From the NCBI GenBank assembly GCA_051453625.1, contig JBOZIK010000001.1, positions 12,500,715 to 12,564,714 of the forward strand: 64,000 nucleotides of DNA, given 5' to 3'. Below the pieces are notes generated by a model. The model made no database searches. It was given only the letters and a program-made list of their open reading frames with translations, and was not told the DNA's origin. The DNA comes from Welwitschia mirabilis. Its lineage: Eukaryota > Gnetophyta > Gnetopsida > Welwitschiales. Position 1 is the stretch's first letter; each line of letters begins with the position of its first letter. Made by a program: the position numbers and the translations under genes. Below are positions 43,898 through 54,629 of this stretch, piece by piece.

Positions 43898-46111
43898 TTA
43901 CAAGGAGGGGTCTGCAAAAATGTCAGCAAATGAATCATCCTTACCATCTGCAAAAAGCTCTGCATCCTTTTCCTCATCTGTCAGAAAATCTCTTCTTTCC
44001 AGCTTTGTGTGGGAGGCAATAAATATCATCTTCTGAGCTCTGTCCATGGCAGCCCTTGAATGCCCATGAGTATACAACCATCTCATGAATGAGAAATTGA
44101 AGTTCAGCCCACAAGAAGTTGCATGAAGAAATATCAGTCGTATTGCAACCCTCCCTAATACTCTAAAATTGCTTAGGCAGGTTTCCCATACGAGCCTTCT
44201 GCTCTGAGGATTGGCAATTTTCATCTTCCCTGTAACAGGATCCAGTTGTCTGAGTTGAACTGCCTGGGCATAGAGGGGGTCAAGGCCCTCAGCGCGCCAT
44301 TTCATCAGTTCCATTAAGGCAATGTGTGCCTCGTCTCTGTAAACCAGCCTAGTTATTATCCTATCAACATCCTTCTCCTGATCACTGGTTAAGCATTTGA
44401 AAGGAGGCAAGTATTTTCCACTACTGTCCTTGATAAGATACAGAGGATCCAGAATAAAAGCAGCAGCCCATGCTGGATGGTAGTTCTTGATAAATCTCTT
44501 TTCTATAATCTCATTCACAGGCTCTTCATCTAAATTATACTTTGTGCACCAGTCTCTCACCTTCGACCTGAACTCATCCCAGAGTGGCAAACACTGTCCC
44601 ACCAGGGGCCTCTCATTCTCAATGTCTTGAGCCAGAGTTCTCACTACTCTAACCAGTGATAGAACAGCTTCAAGATCACTCCAAAAGCTTGTGTTTTTTA
44701 TCATCTCTGCAACTTCCCTCCCAAGAGGATCATCTGCATAGAATATCTTAAAGGAATCATCAAAAATGATAAGCTGAAGAACCCGCGCCGAAGTAGCAAT
44801 GTCTTCCATCATGGAATGATTAAAAGGGAAACTACTGTTAGAGACAGGAGACTCAGGAGGAACTCTGAACAGTTTCACATGCTCTGTTTCTTGGGTCTGA
44901 TACTTCTGAAAGAATGAGCTAGTTTGATGGTTGCTATTGAAGAATGTGGCTAACTTAAAGCATTGAGAAGCAACACTTTGGAACAAATAGTAGTGCTTAT
45001 GAAAATCTTTTAGCAAGCTATGAAATGCATGTACCTGGCATGTAAGATTCACCATCCAATAATTCTTATCCTCTAAATCGCGGAGTGCCTTCGTCTTCTC
45101 CTTATCTGTGTCTGCAATTATACCAACACATCTCTCTACAGATGTGCCACATATTCCTGTTATTGTTTCCCAGAGAGCTTCTTCAACATATTTTGAAGGG
45201 ACTGCTGCACTGGTGAAAAGGGCTTTACGGAAGAGACTAGATCCATTAGGAAGGTTTAAGATCAGGTTCACTAATGTATCAACATATCCTGAATTCTTTT
45301 TCCTCCAACCATCTGATGCGAGCTGGAAAAACATCGCATCCTTGAGCTTTGCCTCAGACTCGTTTCTTACTTCCTCAAATTTGGCATCCAATTTTTCAAA
45401 AGCAAGATATTTTGTACTGATTGGTGGAAGGCCCATATGACTGAGAAAAGCCTTAAATTTAGGATGCTCTACACAAGAAAAGGAGACTGTGCCACAACAT
45501 TCGTAGATCCATTCTGCAAGCAGATTAAAAGCTGTTTCAACTTGAGCTTTACCTAGGGTTTGTCCTGGTACACCTCTTCCTCCTGGACTCTTGAGCTTTT
45601 TCACGCTGTCTTCTAACAGTGCAAGGGCACCCAAATCATCCTTCCCCCCAGAAAGCGCCCGTGGAGCTGGGCTGTTAACATGGAGCCCATCAGAATAGGA
45701 ATGGGGAGAAGCTGTTCTGACAATGGGAATTGCAGTTTGAGGCAAGGCAAGGGCATTTCTCTTCCTGTTTTGTGAATTAGTAATAGGATTCAAAGTTTTA
45801 GGAGGGATAGAGGAGATGGGTGTTGGAACTGCTCCATTGAAATTGGGGCAAGTGCCTCGTTTCAGGTGCTCTGAAGCTGTCCTAGAAGGATTTGATGCTG
45901 AAAATAAAGCACTGCAGAGGCCACATCTCAGCTTCACGGCTTTGGCAACCCCTGTATCTTTGTTTTGAAACAGAATAGGTTCAAGATGTAGCCAGTACCA
46001 TGCCCCTTTACCTTTAATCGCCCGTGTTCGCACTGTCACCAGTCCCTCATATCGCTTCTGCAGTGTCTTTGCATACAGTTCATCCTGCTGCTGATGGCTT
46101 GGTGTTGCCAT
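43898..46111 (-). CDS. hAT-transposase-derived protein with BED-like zinc finger
   Basis: A single uninterrupted frame of 737 codons ends in TAA. It stands out from the dead elements around it by base composition and codon use. Residues 1-95 hold a BED-like finger: aromatic WYWLHLEP at 38-45, then Cys63-X2-Cys66-X15-His82-X5-Cys88. Residues 90-190 are a Pro/Ser-rich linker. Residues about 195-380 resemble the DUF659 part of hAT transposases, with ASDGW at 265-269 and IIADTD at 331-336, which align with the RNase H-fold aspartates. Residues about 545-690 resemble the hAT C-terminal region (AWAAAFILDPLYL, then LSNFRVLG...RWLYTHGHSRAAMD). The C-terminus is acidic. From memory it resembles a conserved land-plant family of intronless hAT-like proteins of unknown function (Arabidopsis AT1G12380/AT1G62870). 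A nuclear DNA-binding role is inferred. No terminal inverted repeats flank it, so it looks domesticated. The start chosen is the first Met, in a good plant context, with stops upstream. Confidence 0.9.
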   Translation of the reverse strand: MATPSHQQQDELYAKTLQKRYEGLVTVRTRAIKGKGAWYWLHLEPILFQNKDTGVAKAVKLRCGLCSALFSASNPSRTASEHLKRGTCPNFNGAVPTPISSIPPKTLNPITNSQNRKRNALALPQTAIPIVRTASPHSYSDGLHVNSPAPRALSGGKDDLGALALLEDSVKKLKSPGGRGVPGQTLGKAQVETAFNLLAEWIYECCGTVSFSCVEHPKFKAFLSHMGLPPISTKYLAFEKLDAKFEEVRNESEAKLKDAMFFQLASDGWRKKNSGYVDTLVNLILNLPNGSSLFRKALFTSAAVPSKYVEEALWETITGICGTSVERCVGIIADTDKEKTKALRDLEDKNYWMVNLTCQVHAFHSLLKDFHKHYYLFQSVASQCFKLATFFNSNHQTSSFFQKYQTQETEHVKLFRVPPESPVSNSSFPFNHSMMEDIATSARVLQLIIFDDSFKIFYADDPLGREVAEMIKNTSFWSDLEAVLSLVRVVRTLAQDIENERPLVGQCLPLWDEFRSKVRDWCTKYNLDEEPVNEIIEKRFIKNYHPAWAAAFILDPLYLIKDSSGKYLPPFKCLTSDQEKDVDRIITRLVYRDEAHIALMELMKWRAEGLDPLYAQAVQLRQLDPVTGKMKIANPQSRRLVWETCLSNFRVLGRVAIRLIFLHATSCGLNFNFSFMRWLYTHGHSRAAMDRAQKMIFIASHTKLERRDFLTDEEKDAELFADGKDDSFADIFADPSL

Positions 46112-46181
46112 CGGTTGACTACTCTACTACGTCTATGTGTTGATTTTGTTCTCTGTCTGACACTGCTCCCAGTTCTCCAAG
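46112..46181 (-). other. 5' UTR, second exon part
   Basis: Sequence between a candidate splice acceptor (minus-strand TGCGTGCAG, AG at 46182-46183) and the start codon. The acceptor has only a moderate pyrimidine tract. Confidence 0.4.
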
Positions 46182-47412
46182 CTGCACGCAGCTTCCAGAT
46201 TTTAAATTACAGGTAAAAGTACAGTCCTCCAAACAAATGACGTAAAATTTAAGATAGGCACCATTATACTACTGTGTGAATATCAGCACTGAGGAATTAG
46301 AAATCATGCATAGACTATGAACATTTATACAGATAGCATAATCGTGAACTGCAATGCAAAACGAAGAAAGAAAGATGTCTGAAACTGAACAGAAGCATTC
46401 TGACGGGAGGACAAAAGTGTTTTCTGATCAGTACAGCATGCTGATCGTCTGATACTGCTAATTTCTCTATGGAATGTTAGAAAAAGGATAACAAGACGGA
46501 AGAGAGACAACCTAATTTAACCCCATCGAGAGCTGTGGAAAACTACACTGTCCAGAATGATACTGGGCTTCTTTGATTCAACGTTCAAATTGTACAAACA
46601 CGGCGAGATTTCATGGAAGATCAACATTACAGCTCAATAAAAGAAAAAGGAACTAACAACAGAGATCTCAGATAGACTGCCCACCAAACACAGGGCTTGC
46701 AATCTTTAAAACACCTTCCAAGCTTTCCAACAGATAAAAACATTCCAGAATTCTAACTCTACAAATGAAATAAAGATGGATAAATAAGAGACTTTCAGTC
46801 ATGACAAGAGAAGAAACACAGGGGATAGCAGAACTTACATCCATGCTTGACACCCTGCATTGAAGGAAGCCAGTCAGCTGAAGAGCAGTCCCTCGTTGCT
46901 GGACTTTGTTATTGCCGACATCCAAATCTCATTAAAATAAAACGCCAAATGAACGAAAAAATCCATCAATAACTTATTCTGCATAAAAACAACAGAATTT
47001 GGAGAGAAAAACACAGGGATCCCCAAAAAGGGCCATGCTCAGTCAAATCAAAATCAAAAGAAACAGCATCAAAATGCCTAAGGTGAAACAGTGTACTGCT
47101 GAAAACATCGGGAAAACCTGAAAACCAGTTGTATAGAAGCTCTGAGGAGGGAGGTGAAGAAATTAAATAGAAAAGGAAGCGATAAGCGTGGCTTGGAATT
47201 TGCCAGAAAAGTGAGCAGAGCTTTCTCGTGAAAAGGACATTGAAGGCTGTGGGAAAAGTGAGAAAAACACCACACCCTGGAATTGGATATTCAAGAAATT
47301 GAAACCAGTGACGGAAAACTGGAATAGAAATAGGGAAAGATTCAAAAATTGCAGGCGGGTGGGCTAAATCTTCAATTTCAACAGTGAAAAGCAGATAATT
47401 ACCTTCACTCAC
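46182..47412 (-). other. Candidate 5'-UTR intron of the hAT-derived gene
   Basis: The minus strand has a strong donor, CCCT|GTGAGT, at 47412-47407 and an acceptor near 46182, giving an intron of about 1.23 kb just upstream of the ATG. Within it, ATGGAT|GTAAGTT at 46838-46833, preceded by TTCCTTCAATGCAG, could define an alternative small exon. The T-rich minus-strand composition fits a plant intron. The open frames inside it have no recognisable content. The structure is inferred and no transcript evidence is available. Confidence 0.45.
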
Positions 47413-47480
47413 AGGGTCTCTGTGGATTCACAAAAGCTAGAGCAGTCTTTTCTGCTCTTTTGACCGATTGCCGCGCTCTT
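47413..47480 (-). other. Putative first (non-coding) exon
   Basis: Short sequence upstream of the strong donor at 47412. The transcription start is not determinable from sequence alone. Confidence 0.3.
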
Positions 47481-47660
47481 CTTTCGCACTATGGACAGTG
47501 GGTCCGCTTTTCCATAAGAATTGCTTTGTGGGTCTTCTTCTTCTGCTCCGTGTTATCATCAATCAATCCATCTTTGTTGGACCTTTCACCATTCTCCTTT
47601 TCTGGGTGTTTCCAGGGTTGAATTTCCCTCCAACCATCAAAGATGAATTACTGTATGTAT
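47481..47660 (-). promoter_or_regulatory. Putative promoter region of the hAT-derived gene
   Basis: A relatively GC-rich patch upstream of the candidate first exon, unlike the AT-rich surroundings. The minus strand contains GGACCCAC (plus 47499-47506), matching the TCP-factor consensus GGNCCCAC. No clear TATA box is seen. Confidence 0.35.
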
Positions 47661-48390
47661 TAGGTATGTAAGAATGATTGTTGTTTGTTTGAAGAATGAT
47701 TGTATGTCTCCGTGTTTTAGGGACAGAATGAGCTTACTCATCTACCTGACTTTGCTCCAAAGGTAGTCGGGAGAGCCCTCAATGCTTGTTTATGATTATA
47801 TGATACAACTTACATTTATAATCATGTTACAGGGATCATTACATCTTGAAAGAGGTTATAAGGTTGCAATTAGCATTCATCTCATTGGCTTACCTCTTAA
47901 GCCTTTTTACAGAGTTTGTGATTAGCATCTCTCTTAGCCTTTCTTTTATTGAACCACTGTAAGATCCTTGGGAGATCCACCATCAAATCAACTTTCATCG
48001 GAGGGTATTTCAGTGGATTTTAATCATTTCTTGAACAAATAGGTAAAGTAAGAAAGGTTTTTGGTATAATGAATTGATATGAATTCAAGTTTGATCATAG
48101 TCTTCCTTGACAAATGTGTTTTACGTTTTCAAGTCTTTCTCGCTTTGCAAGTGTTTCATATCTTTCTTTCTCCATCAAAACTATTTTCATTCAAATGCTC
48201 TTGTGCATAAAGATTTAAAGATGTCCTATTAGTGAAAGAACGCTTATTGCCCAAGAGCATCAAGATATCCTACCCAACATTTTTTCTCTCATAACATTTA
48301 AGCCTCTCATGCTAACCTAGTAACTAATTAGTTTACCTAAGGGATAGAGTTTGTAGACGATTCCACTCCCCATAAGAAAATTGGCGGTCA
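47661..48390. other. Spacer, nothing recognised
   Basis: Mixed-composition sequence flanking the gene, without coding-like frames or element borders. Confidence 0.4.
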
Positions 48391-48399
48391 ATAAGCAAT

Positions 48400-48590
48400 A
48401 CTAACTTAGAGACTTATCCTCCATTTAGGAGGTCATGGGTTTGAACTTGTGAATGACCTGATTGGCATACTATGAGGCCTTAGATATAACCCAATCATTT
48501 GTTTATCATGGTTACTATACTTTAAAGGGTGAGGTATGGTCACTCAAAGTTTTGAGTTTGACATTTCCCTTTAACCGAGTCATAAAGAAC
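48400..48590 (+). mobile_element. SINE-like element
   Basis: B-box-like GGGTTTGAACTT at 48437-48448 sits in a block (TTAGAGACTTATCC, then GGAGGTCATG) with the look of a tRNA-derived SINE head. The A-box is weak and no target duplication is seen. Confidence 0.35.
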
Positions 48591-48599
48591 CTAAATGTA

Positions 48600-50090
48600 C
48601 CAATGTAAAATGACATTAAAGAAATCATGATATCCTTAAAGTAAATGAAAGATGTATGCAAATATTATTTCATGGTATGTTTTTAGTCTTCTTCAAAAAT
48701 ATATTCACAATGTTATATTGCCTAAATAAATAAAAAAGTGATCTCCTAGGACGTTAAAGTGATGATTGCTATTCATGTAAGCATAGAGGAAGGGAGAAAA
48801 ATTCAAAACCATATTTCAAATGAAGATTCTAATGAAGTTGTTATTAAAAGAATGTAAAGGTTGATAATTGTTGCTTATTTTTTTAGACTTCAAAATTTTG
48901 ATTAAATTGAATGTTGGAAGCATTAATTTTGAAATTGTTTAAATCTTTAATTTCTAAGAATTAGCTATGAAAAGCTCATATTACATTCTAAAGACTAGAG
49001 CTTATATAATATAATCTAATATTACAAGAGATGAATATGAAAGAGAGGAAAAGTTACAAAGGAAACTAGATTAATATATTACAAAATACTTAAAGGTTTA
49101 ACCCTAGCCATAAAACCCATATAGAAAAATAAAAACTTTAATAACTAAAAGTTGTCAACCCTAGAATCTTTTTGGAAATACTTTATTTGCCACCCCTTAT
49201 GCATGTATCATGAATAAGTGACAACATGGCAGCAAAGAAATCTTACTAGGTGATTTTAAAATATCAAAAAAACATTAATTGATTCATATCTAATTTTTTT
49301 CTATATGAATTACTATATGAGTTATTGGTGTAATTATTTTACATGCTTATTTCCTTTTAAAATTTTATGTTAACTAGAAATGTTCTATGCCTACTTTATG
49401 TCCCAATTCGCTAAATTGTCTAACCTTTTTGTAATCTTTGAAGAGGTAACATATGATAGTTTCCAAAACTTTAGTTGATTTTTCATAAAGTAAAAACAGC
49501 TTCATTATGGAACATGAATTCAGTAGATTACAGTACAAATTTCAAAGACATGTTATAATCAAGTTTATAAGTTAAAATATTAAAATTTTTTAAGAAAAAT
49601 GTTTAATTCATTCATTTAAAGAACAAATAAGAGAAACAAAACTAGAACCATTGGAAGATATTTCACATAGACCTTAGCGTTTTGTCACTCATGTTCTTTA
49701 ACATGCATGTTTAGGAATAAGATCTAGACAACATAGGTAAAGATTTTTCTTTAACTATTAAATACAATGATATTTATGAAGAAGTGTAAATCTTCATACG
49801 TAAGATGAAGATATAAGAGTAGCAATCATATTGATTTCGTCTAAACCCCATGTCATAACAAATCTAAAATTCTTAAGATAAAGTGATTTTAATTCAATTA
49901 GAATTAATGATGATGATGAAGATAATTGATTTTGATAATACATGCATATTTAATTTCTCGTTAAAATAAATAATCATATCAAGTAAAATTTCTACTTAAC
50001 TACTATGTTTTCCTATTTTAATTACTATGACACATACATGTTAACAAGTTATCATCTAGTCTTATTAAGTTAAACATTCATAATAGAGGG
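48600..50090. other. AT-rich spacer, nothing recognised
   Basis: Very AT-rich, with no coding-like frame, terminal repeat or RNA gene visible on either strand. Confidence 0.5.
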
Positions 50091-50349
50091 TTTGTAAGAG
50101 CACAGTGATAGAGTTCGAAGAGCACAAGGGTGACAAAGGATGACCTAAGGCAGACTTGAGGAGTGTAATAATGGAGTAAAAGGTTGTTTGTAGAAGTGTA
50201 AGGATAGAGTGCTAGGCATGCAAGGACAATGGAGGATTACCTAAGGGTGGCTTAAGGGGTGTGATGTGTAGAAGGTGAGATAGGCTATGTGATACTTTAG
50301 TGCAAAAACTACAAAAGGAGATGCAGGTAAAGATAGGACTTTAGCCCTT

Positions 50350-51540
50350 ACCAATTATGGCCTCATCTAAAGAGGCTCCATCAATCCAAGGTTCAACCTT
50401 TGTACTCCTAATTCTTGATTCAGAATGTGTGAAACCCAAGTCTAAATTTAAAAAAAAGTTTTTTAGGTAGGTTTGTTTTCTTTGATCGTTGTTCTATATA
50501 TTAGTCCTCACTCATTTCTGGATGGTAACTAAATGGCTAGAAACAGAAGAAGTATAAGTTGTAATAATGTTAGAGGACTTGCTTTTATTTTTCTTCAACT
50601 CTGAATATGACAAGGACAAGGTTATTGTGGATGTGTCATAATTTTTTGGAACAAGAGATTTGTACATAGCCCCTTAGAAGACAGGAGCTCAATACAATGA
50701 AGAATATTTTGAAAATGTATCAATCTGGGTGCAGATTTAGAAATTCCCTATTGAGTTTTGGAAAGGAAACATATTGAAAGAGATTGTAAGGAATTTTGGA
50801 AAATTAATAAACATTAATAGAACTACTGGTAAATCCTCTGGATTCATGTTAGATAGATTATATGTCTGGTTCAAATTCTAGAACATATGTTATAAGTTAA
50901 AGTAAATCTTTAAAACCCTAATGGAGGAATATGAGAATATTTCACTTCCCTATAAAAATATGTTAAAAAGGAGAAAACTTTAAATGAACTTGCAAATAGA
51001 AAATAGTTTAACATAACCACTACTAGAAGGAGGGAAACCAAGAACATAAGTGCAAAAGAAATTCAGGTGTTACTCTTATGGGACAAAAATGGGCATGTCA
51101 GGATGAATTTAGAATGAAACAAATAAAAAAGAACACCTGAGGAAAAAGGAGGAAACCCTAAGAAAAATAGATTAAAGGAGTTAAAATACCTCACTAACAA
51201 AGAAGAATAGAGACATGAAAAAAAGAAAAAGGATTTTAATTTAGATAATGCAAGTGTTACATCCTTAAACCAAATTCTAAAAATACCTATGTCCTAAGCT
51301 AAGTAAAATAGCATTGAAGACAAGATTATCCTAGTGGAAGAAATTCCAAATGAAGATATAGTCATAGAATTAGAAATATCATCTTGCAAAAAGGGCATAG
51401 TACATACAATGCTAGGAAGAGACTCAAATATGGAGAAGAGAGCAATGGAAATGAAGATAAAACTTTTAAATAAGTATCAATTAACTCTAATAGATATGAT
51501 TGACAAAAAAATCAATCATAGAAAGAAATATTACTAATTA
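50350..51540 (+). pseudogene. LINE ORF1 relic (DUF4283 and degraded zinc knuckle)
   Basis: The broken frame reads NSEYDKDKVIVDVS (about 50600), FFGTRDLYIAPWKTGAQYNE (50643-50702), VSIWVQI and FPIEFWKGNILKEIV (50715-50790). This is the DUF4283 pattern of plant LINE ORF1 proteins. A later KNGHVRMN (about 51085-51110) is what remains of the zinc knuckle; its cysteines are lost. ORF1 would bind LINE RNA. The tail 51334-51537 is open. Confidence 0.7.
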
Positions 51541-52280
51541 TTTTGTCTTGGAACATAGCAGGGATGAAAATCTTCTATAAGAAAAATTTCTTAGAACCTT
51601 CTATAAGATAAATTTCTTACTCTATCTAATCAAATAAACTAAAATGGATTTAAATTATATTTAAGAAACTAAAATTTTATTATAAAAACTTAGAATTTCC
51701 CTAGAGAATTAGTAATAAATCTTTTTAGCAAGTATAGAAAGATTTGAAGGATTAATTATAGCTGGTAATCATCTTTTAAGATGTTACACATTAACAACTA
51801 GTTCATAACAATTAGAATGGAGGGTATAATTATTACTAATCTCTATAAACCTTAAAATCACTAATTAAGAATATAAATCCTTAAAGAGTTGATATAAAAA
51901 TATCATAGGTACACTTGAGTAATCATAGTAGGTTTTAATCAACATTTCTATAGATGGGAAAATGGCATAATACTTATTAGAATGATCCTAAACCTAAAAA
52001 GTATCTTACTTTAGTCAAAAATAAAGAGATGTATGATCTAGACCTCTTGCACAACAAATTCACCTAGTTAAACCAAAGGTGAGGCATCAATATATTATTT
52101 ACAATAATTAGTAGGGCTTAGCTGTTAAAGAAAATGATTGTGTAAACTGCTCTTTAAGAGGGCTTTCAAGACTAGGTTCTAAGCATAGATCAATTCTCTT
52201 ACAAATGGGAATAAGTGTGATCCATCATGATAGTTTTATATTTAAAATTTATTATTTAAATAGAGAGAGTCTCAAATAGC
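51541..52280 (+). pseudogene. LINE endonuclease relic
   Basis: It opens LSWNIAGM at 51543, the N-terminal SWNxRG motif of AP-type LINE endonucleases. It ends with RLGSKHRSILLQMG around 52172-52210, where the family has SDH; the catalytic Asp has become Lys (52178-52186). The middle is heavily decayed. This enzyme nicks target DNA to prime reverse transcription. Confidence 0.7.
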
Positions 52281-52399
52281 TAGTGCAAAAACCCTAAAAT
52301 CATTATAACAAGAGTGATCCTTCAAACTTTTTCTTAAAGCCTCATATCAATTTAAATTAAAACTTTAAATATGGATCAAAGAGGATAGGATTAACTTTA

Positions 52400-52733
52400 C
52401 CACTAGAAGAAAGGATATCCTAGACTACCTAGATGACATCCAATGTTAAGAAGAAAAAGAGGCATTAAGATTTCAAGGAAGAAACATAAACTCTTATAGA
52501 AATACATGGCTTGTACAAAGATGAAGAAACCTATTTCAAGTATCAATCTAGGATTCAATGGTTAAAAGAAAGTGAAAGACATTCAAAGTATGATTTAGGA
52601 TTGTCTTAAAGAATAGAGATGTGAATAAAATAAGAAGACTAAAAATCAATTGTAATGAAATTACACACAAAAAGGCAATAGCCAATGAGTTTGAGAAATG
52701 CTACAAGAACCACTGGGGAGATAAAAAGGAAAT

Positions 52734-52773
<40 letters not shown>

Positions 52774-54560
52774 AGATAAGGAAAGTACTAAACAAGGAAG
52801 ATAGAGGTCATCTAATGGAAATGTTTACAAAATAATAAATTTAAAAGGGATCTAAAAGTATGAAGAATACTCAAAGCTTAAGACTAGATGATTGACCACC
52901 TAATTTCTTTAAAAAATTTATAGACTATCTGATAGAAGACATTACCGCTATAGAAAACAATATGCTATAAAAAGGAAGTATGTTAAAGGAAATTAATTAT
53001 ACTAATATTATTATCCTTCAAAAAAAGTTAAACTCTATATCTGCTAGACTTTAAACTAATCATTGTTTATAACATAATATATAATATACTTACTAAGGGT
53101 CTAGTTCAAAGACTAAACTCACTCCTTCTCAAGTTAGTTTATCCATCATAAGAAGGGTTCATAAAATCTAAAGTATATTTAGAACTAAATCATTCTTAAT
53201 CATAAATTAATTCATACTTACATATCTTATAAATTTCTAGAAATTTTTTATAAACTTAATATTGCAAAAACATACAACACTTTAAGATTGGTCTTCTTAG
53301 AAAGTATTATGCTAAAAAAGAGATTTCCCCATATATACATTAAGACAATTCTAAATCTCCACAAAACCACTAGATTTTTCATGAAATTAATGAAAATACT
53401 TATGATTTTTTAAATCTAATAGAGAGATAAAATAAGGAAACTTGATATCAACATAATTATTTATTTTAGCCATGAACACTATGAGGCATTATTTAAAAAA
53501 GTATGAAGGAGTTGAGATATTCTAGAAAAGATACATATAATACAATGTTATAGACTAAGATTAATAAGGAAGATGCTAGAGATATAATAAAAGTCATGAA
53601 AAAATTTAGAAATTCTACTATCATTTAAATCAACAGGGACAAATCTAAGATATATTTTTTAAATCCAACATTCATAGTAAGACAACTATTCTTACTAAAA
53701 TGGGAATGAAGCAGGGGTCAGAAAATGATATATACTTAGGTACCATAATGAAAACTTGGTCAAAAATCTAAAAGAATCTATTAAAATGGATTGATAAAAT
53801 ATGTATATATTAATGCAATAGATTCTTATCTACCTAATTTAAAAGCATCTTAGTAAATGTTTGTATAAGTGCAATAGTCAAATGTACTATTACCATTATC
53901 GAGTTATGGAAAAAAAGTATATTAGTTGATTAATAAAGATTTTAAAAATTTATTTTGGTTAGAGGTAAAGATAAAATGCACATTTATCTAGTTATGTGAA
54001 TGTTAATTAGAAACACTAAGGAATCAGGAGACTTAGGTGTTAATAAACTTTAAGATGTAAATTTGATAAGAAAAATATAACATAAACTAAGGAATTAGGA
54101 GAGTTTGGTGTTAATAAACTTTAATATGTAAATATAATAGGATTAAGATGACTCATTTAGAGATTTAATAATGAGGATACTTCTTAGATGACATTGATAA
54201 ACCACAAATATATATCAAAATAGTGGAAAGGTTTTACCCTATGGAAAGATATCAAAAGAATCCATTAGAATTTAGGTAGTTTAATATGAAACAAGATTGG
54301 ATAAATAAAGAATTCCTTATTACTAAGCATGATAAAGAAGACTAGACATCAAAAATAAAAATTTTTATCTAGCTGCTAGATAAAAGAGTAATTCTAATGA
54401 TAGATTAGCTTCACTATAAGGGCATTATGGTATGTAAATCCTACATAGTATGTAATCATACAAGTGATGATATAACACACTCATATTATGGTGCTTAGAT
54501 AATTAACTTTATCTCAATATTAACTGTTAGTTAGATTTAGGCTAGGAGAGTTTATATAGA
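52400..54560 (+). pseudogene. LINE reverse transcriptase relic
   Basis: The pre-RT block reads NRDVNKIRRLKINCNEITHK (52608-52667). RT blocks are then strongly broken: TNIIILQKKLN (52999-53031), and a GxPL...L region near 53700 starting MGMKQGSENDIYLGTIMKTW. The post-RT segment ETLRNQETWVLINF-like lies at 54005-54050. A segment of about 70 bp (54011-54081) is tandemly duplicated with changes at 54082-54150. The RT catalytic residues cannot be traced. Confidence 0.6.
52736..52771. repeat. (AT)18 microsatellite
   Basis: A perfect AT dinucleotide run of 36 bp inside the decayed LINE ORF2. It must have grown after the element died, since it would disrupt the protein. Confidence 0.95.
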
Positions 54561-54629
54561 TAAGAGTGCCTCTATTATGTACATTTTTATTTAAAAAAGA
54601 CCTTTTTAACTTCCACTNNNNNNNNNAAG

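Larger units (their letters stand above)
50350..54610 (+). mobile_element. Plant LINE (L1-type non-LTR retrotransposon), nearly full length, dead
   Basis: On one strand and in order: an ORF1 with a DUF4283-type RNA-binding domain, then ORF2 with endonuclease, reverse transcriptase and the post-RT block. The 3' end near 54570-54610 reads TTATGTACATTTTTATTTAA followed by A-rich sequence. It carries many stops and frameshifts. It is the most complete LINE in the window. Confidence 0.75.

Noticed and set aside
45108-45440. Plus-strand 110-codon open frame inside the hAT-derived gene
   Set aside because: It is an antisense shadow of the minus-strand coding sequence, with no recognisable domain and composition set by the real frame.
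46668-46925. Minus-strand 85-codon frame just before the gene
   Set aside because: No domain is recognisable. It crosses a strong splice donor and is better explained as part of the UTR intron or an alternative UTR exon.
46966-47412. Minus-strand 148-codon open frame upstream of the gene
   Set aside because: It is hydrophobic and Phe/Ser-rich from T-rich intron sequence, overlaps two other frames on the same strand and lies inside the candidate 5'-UTR intron.
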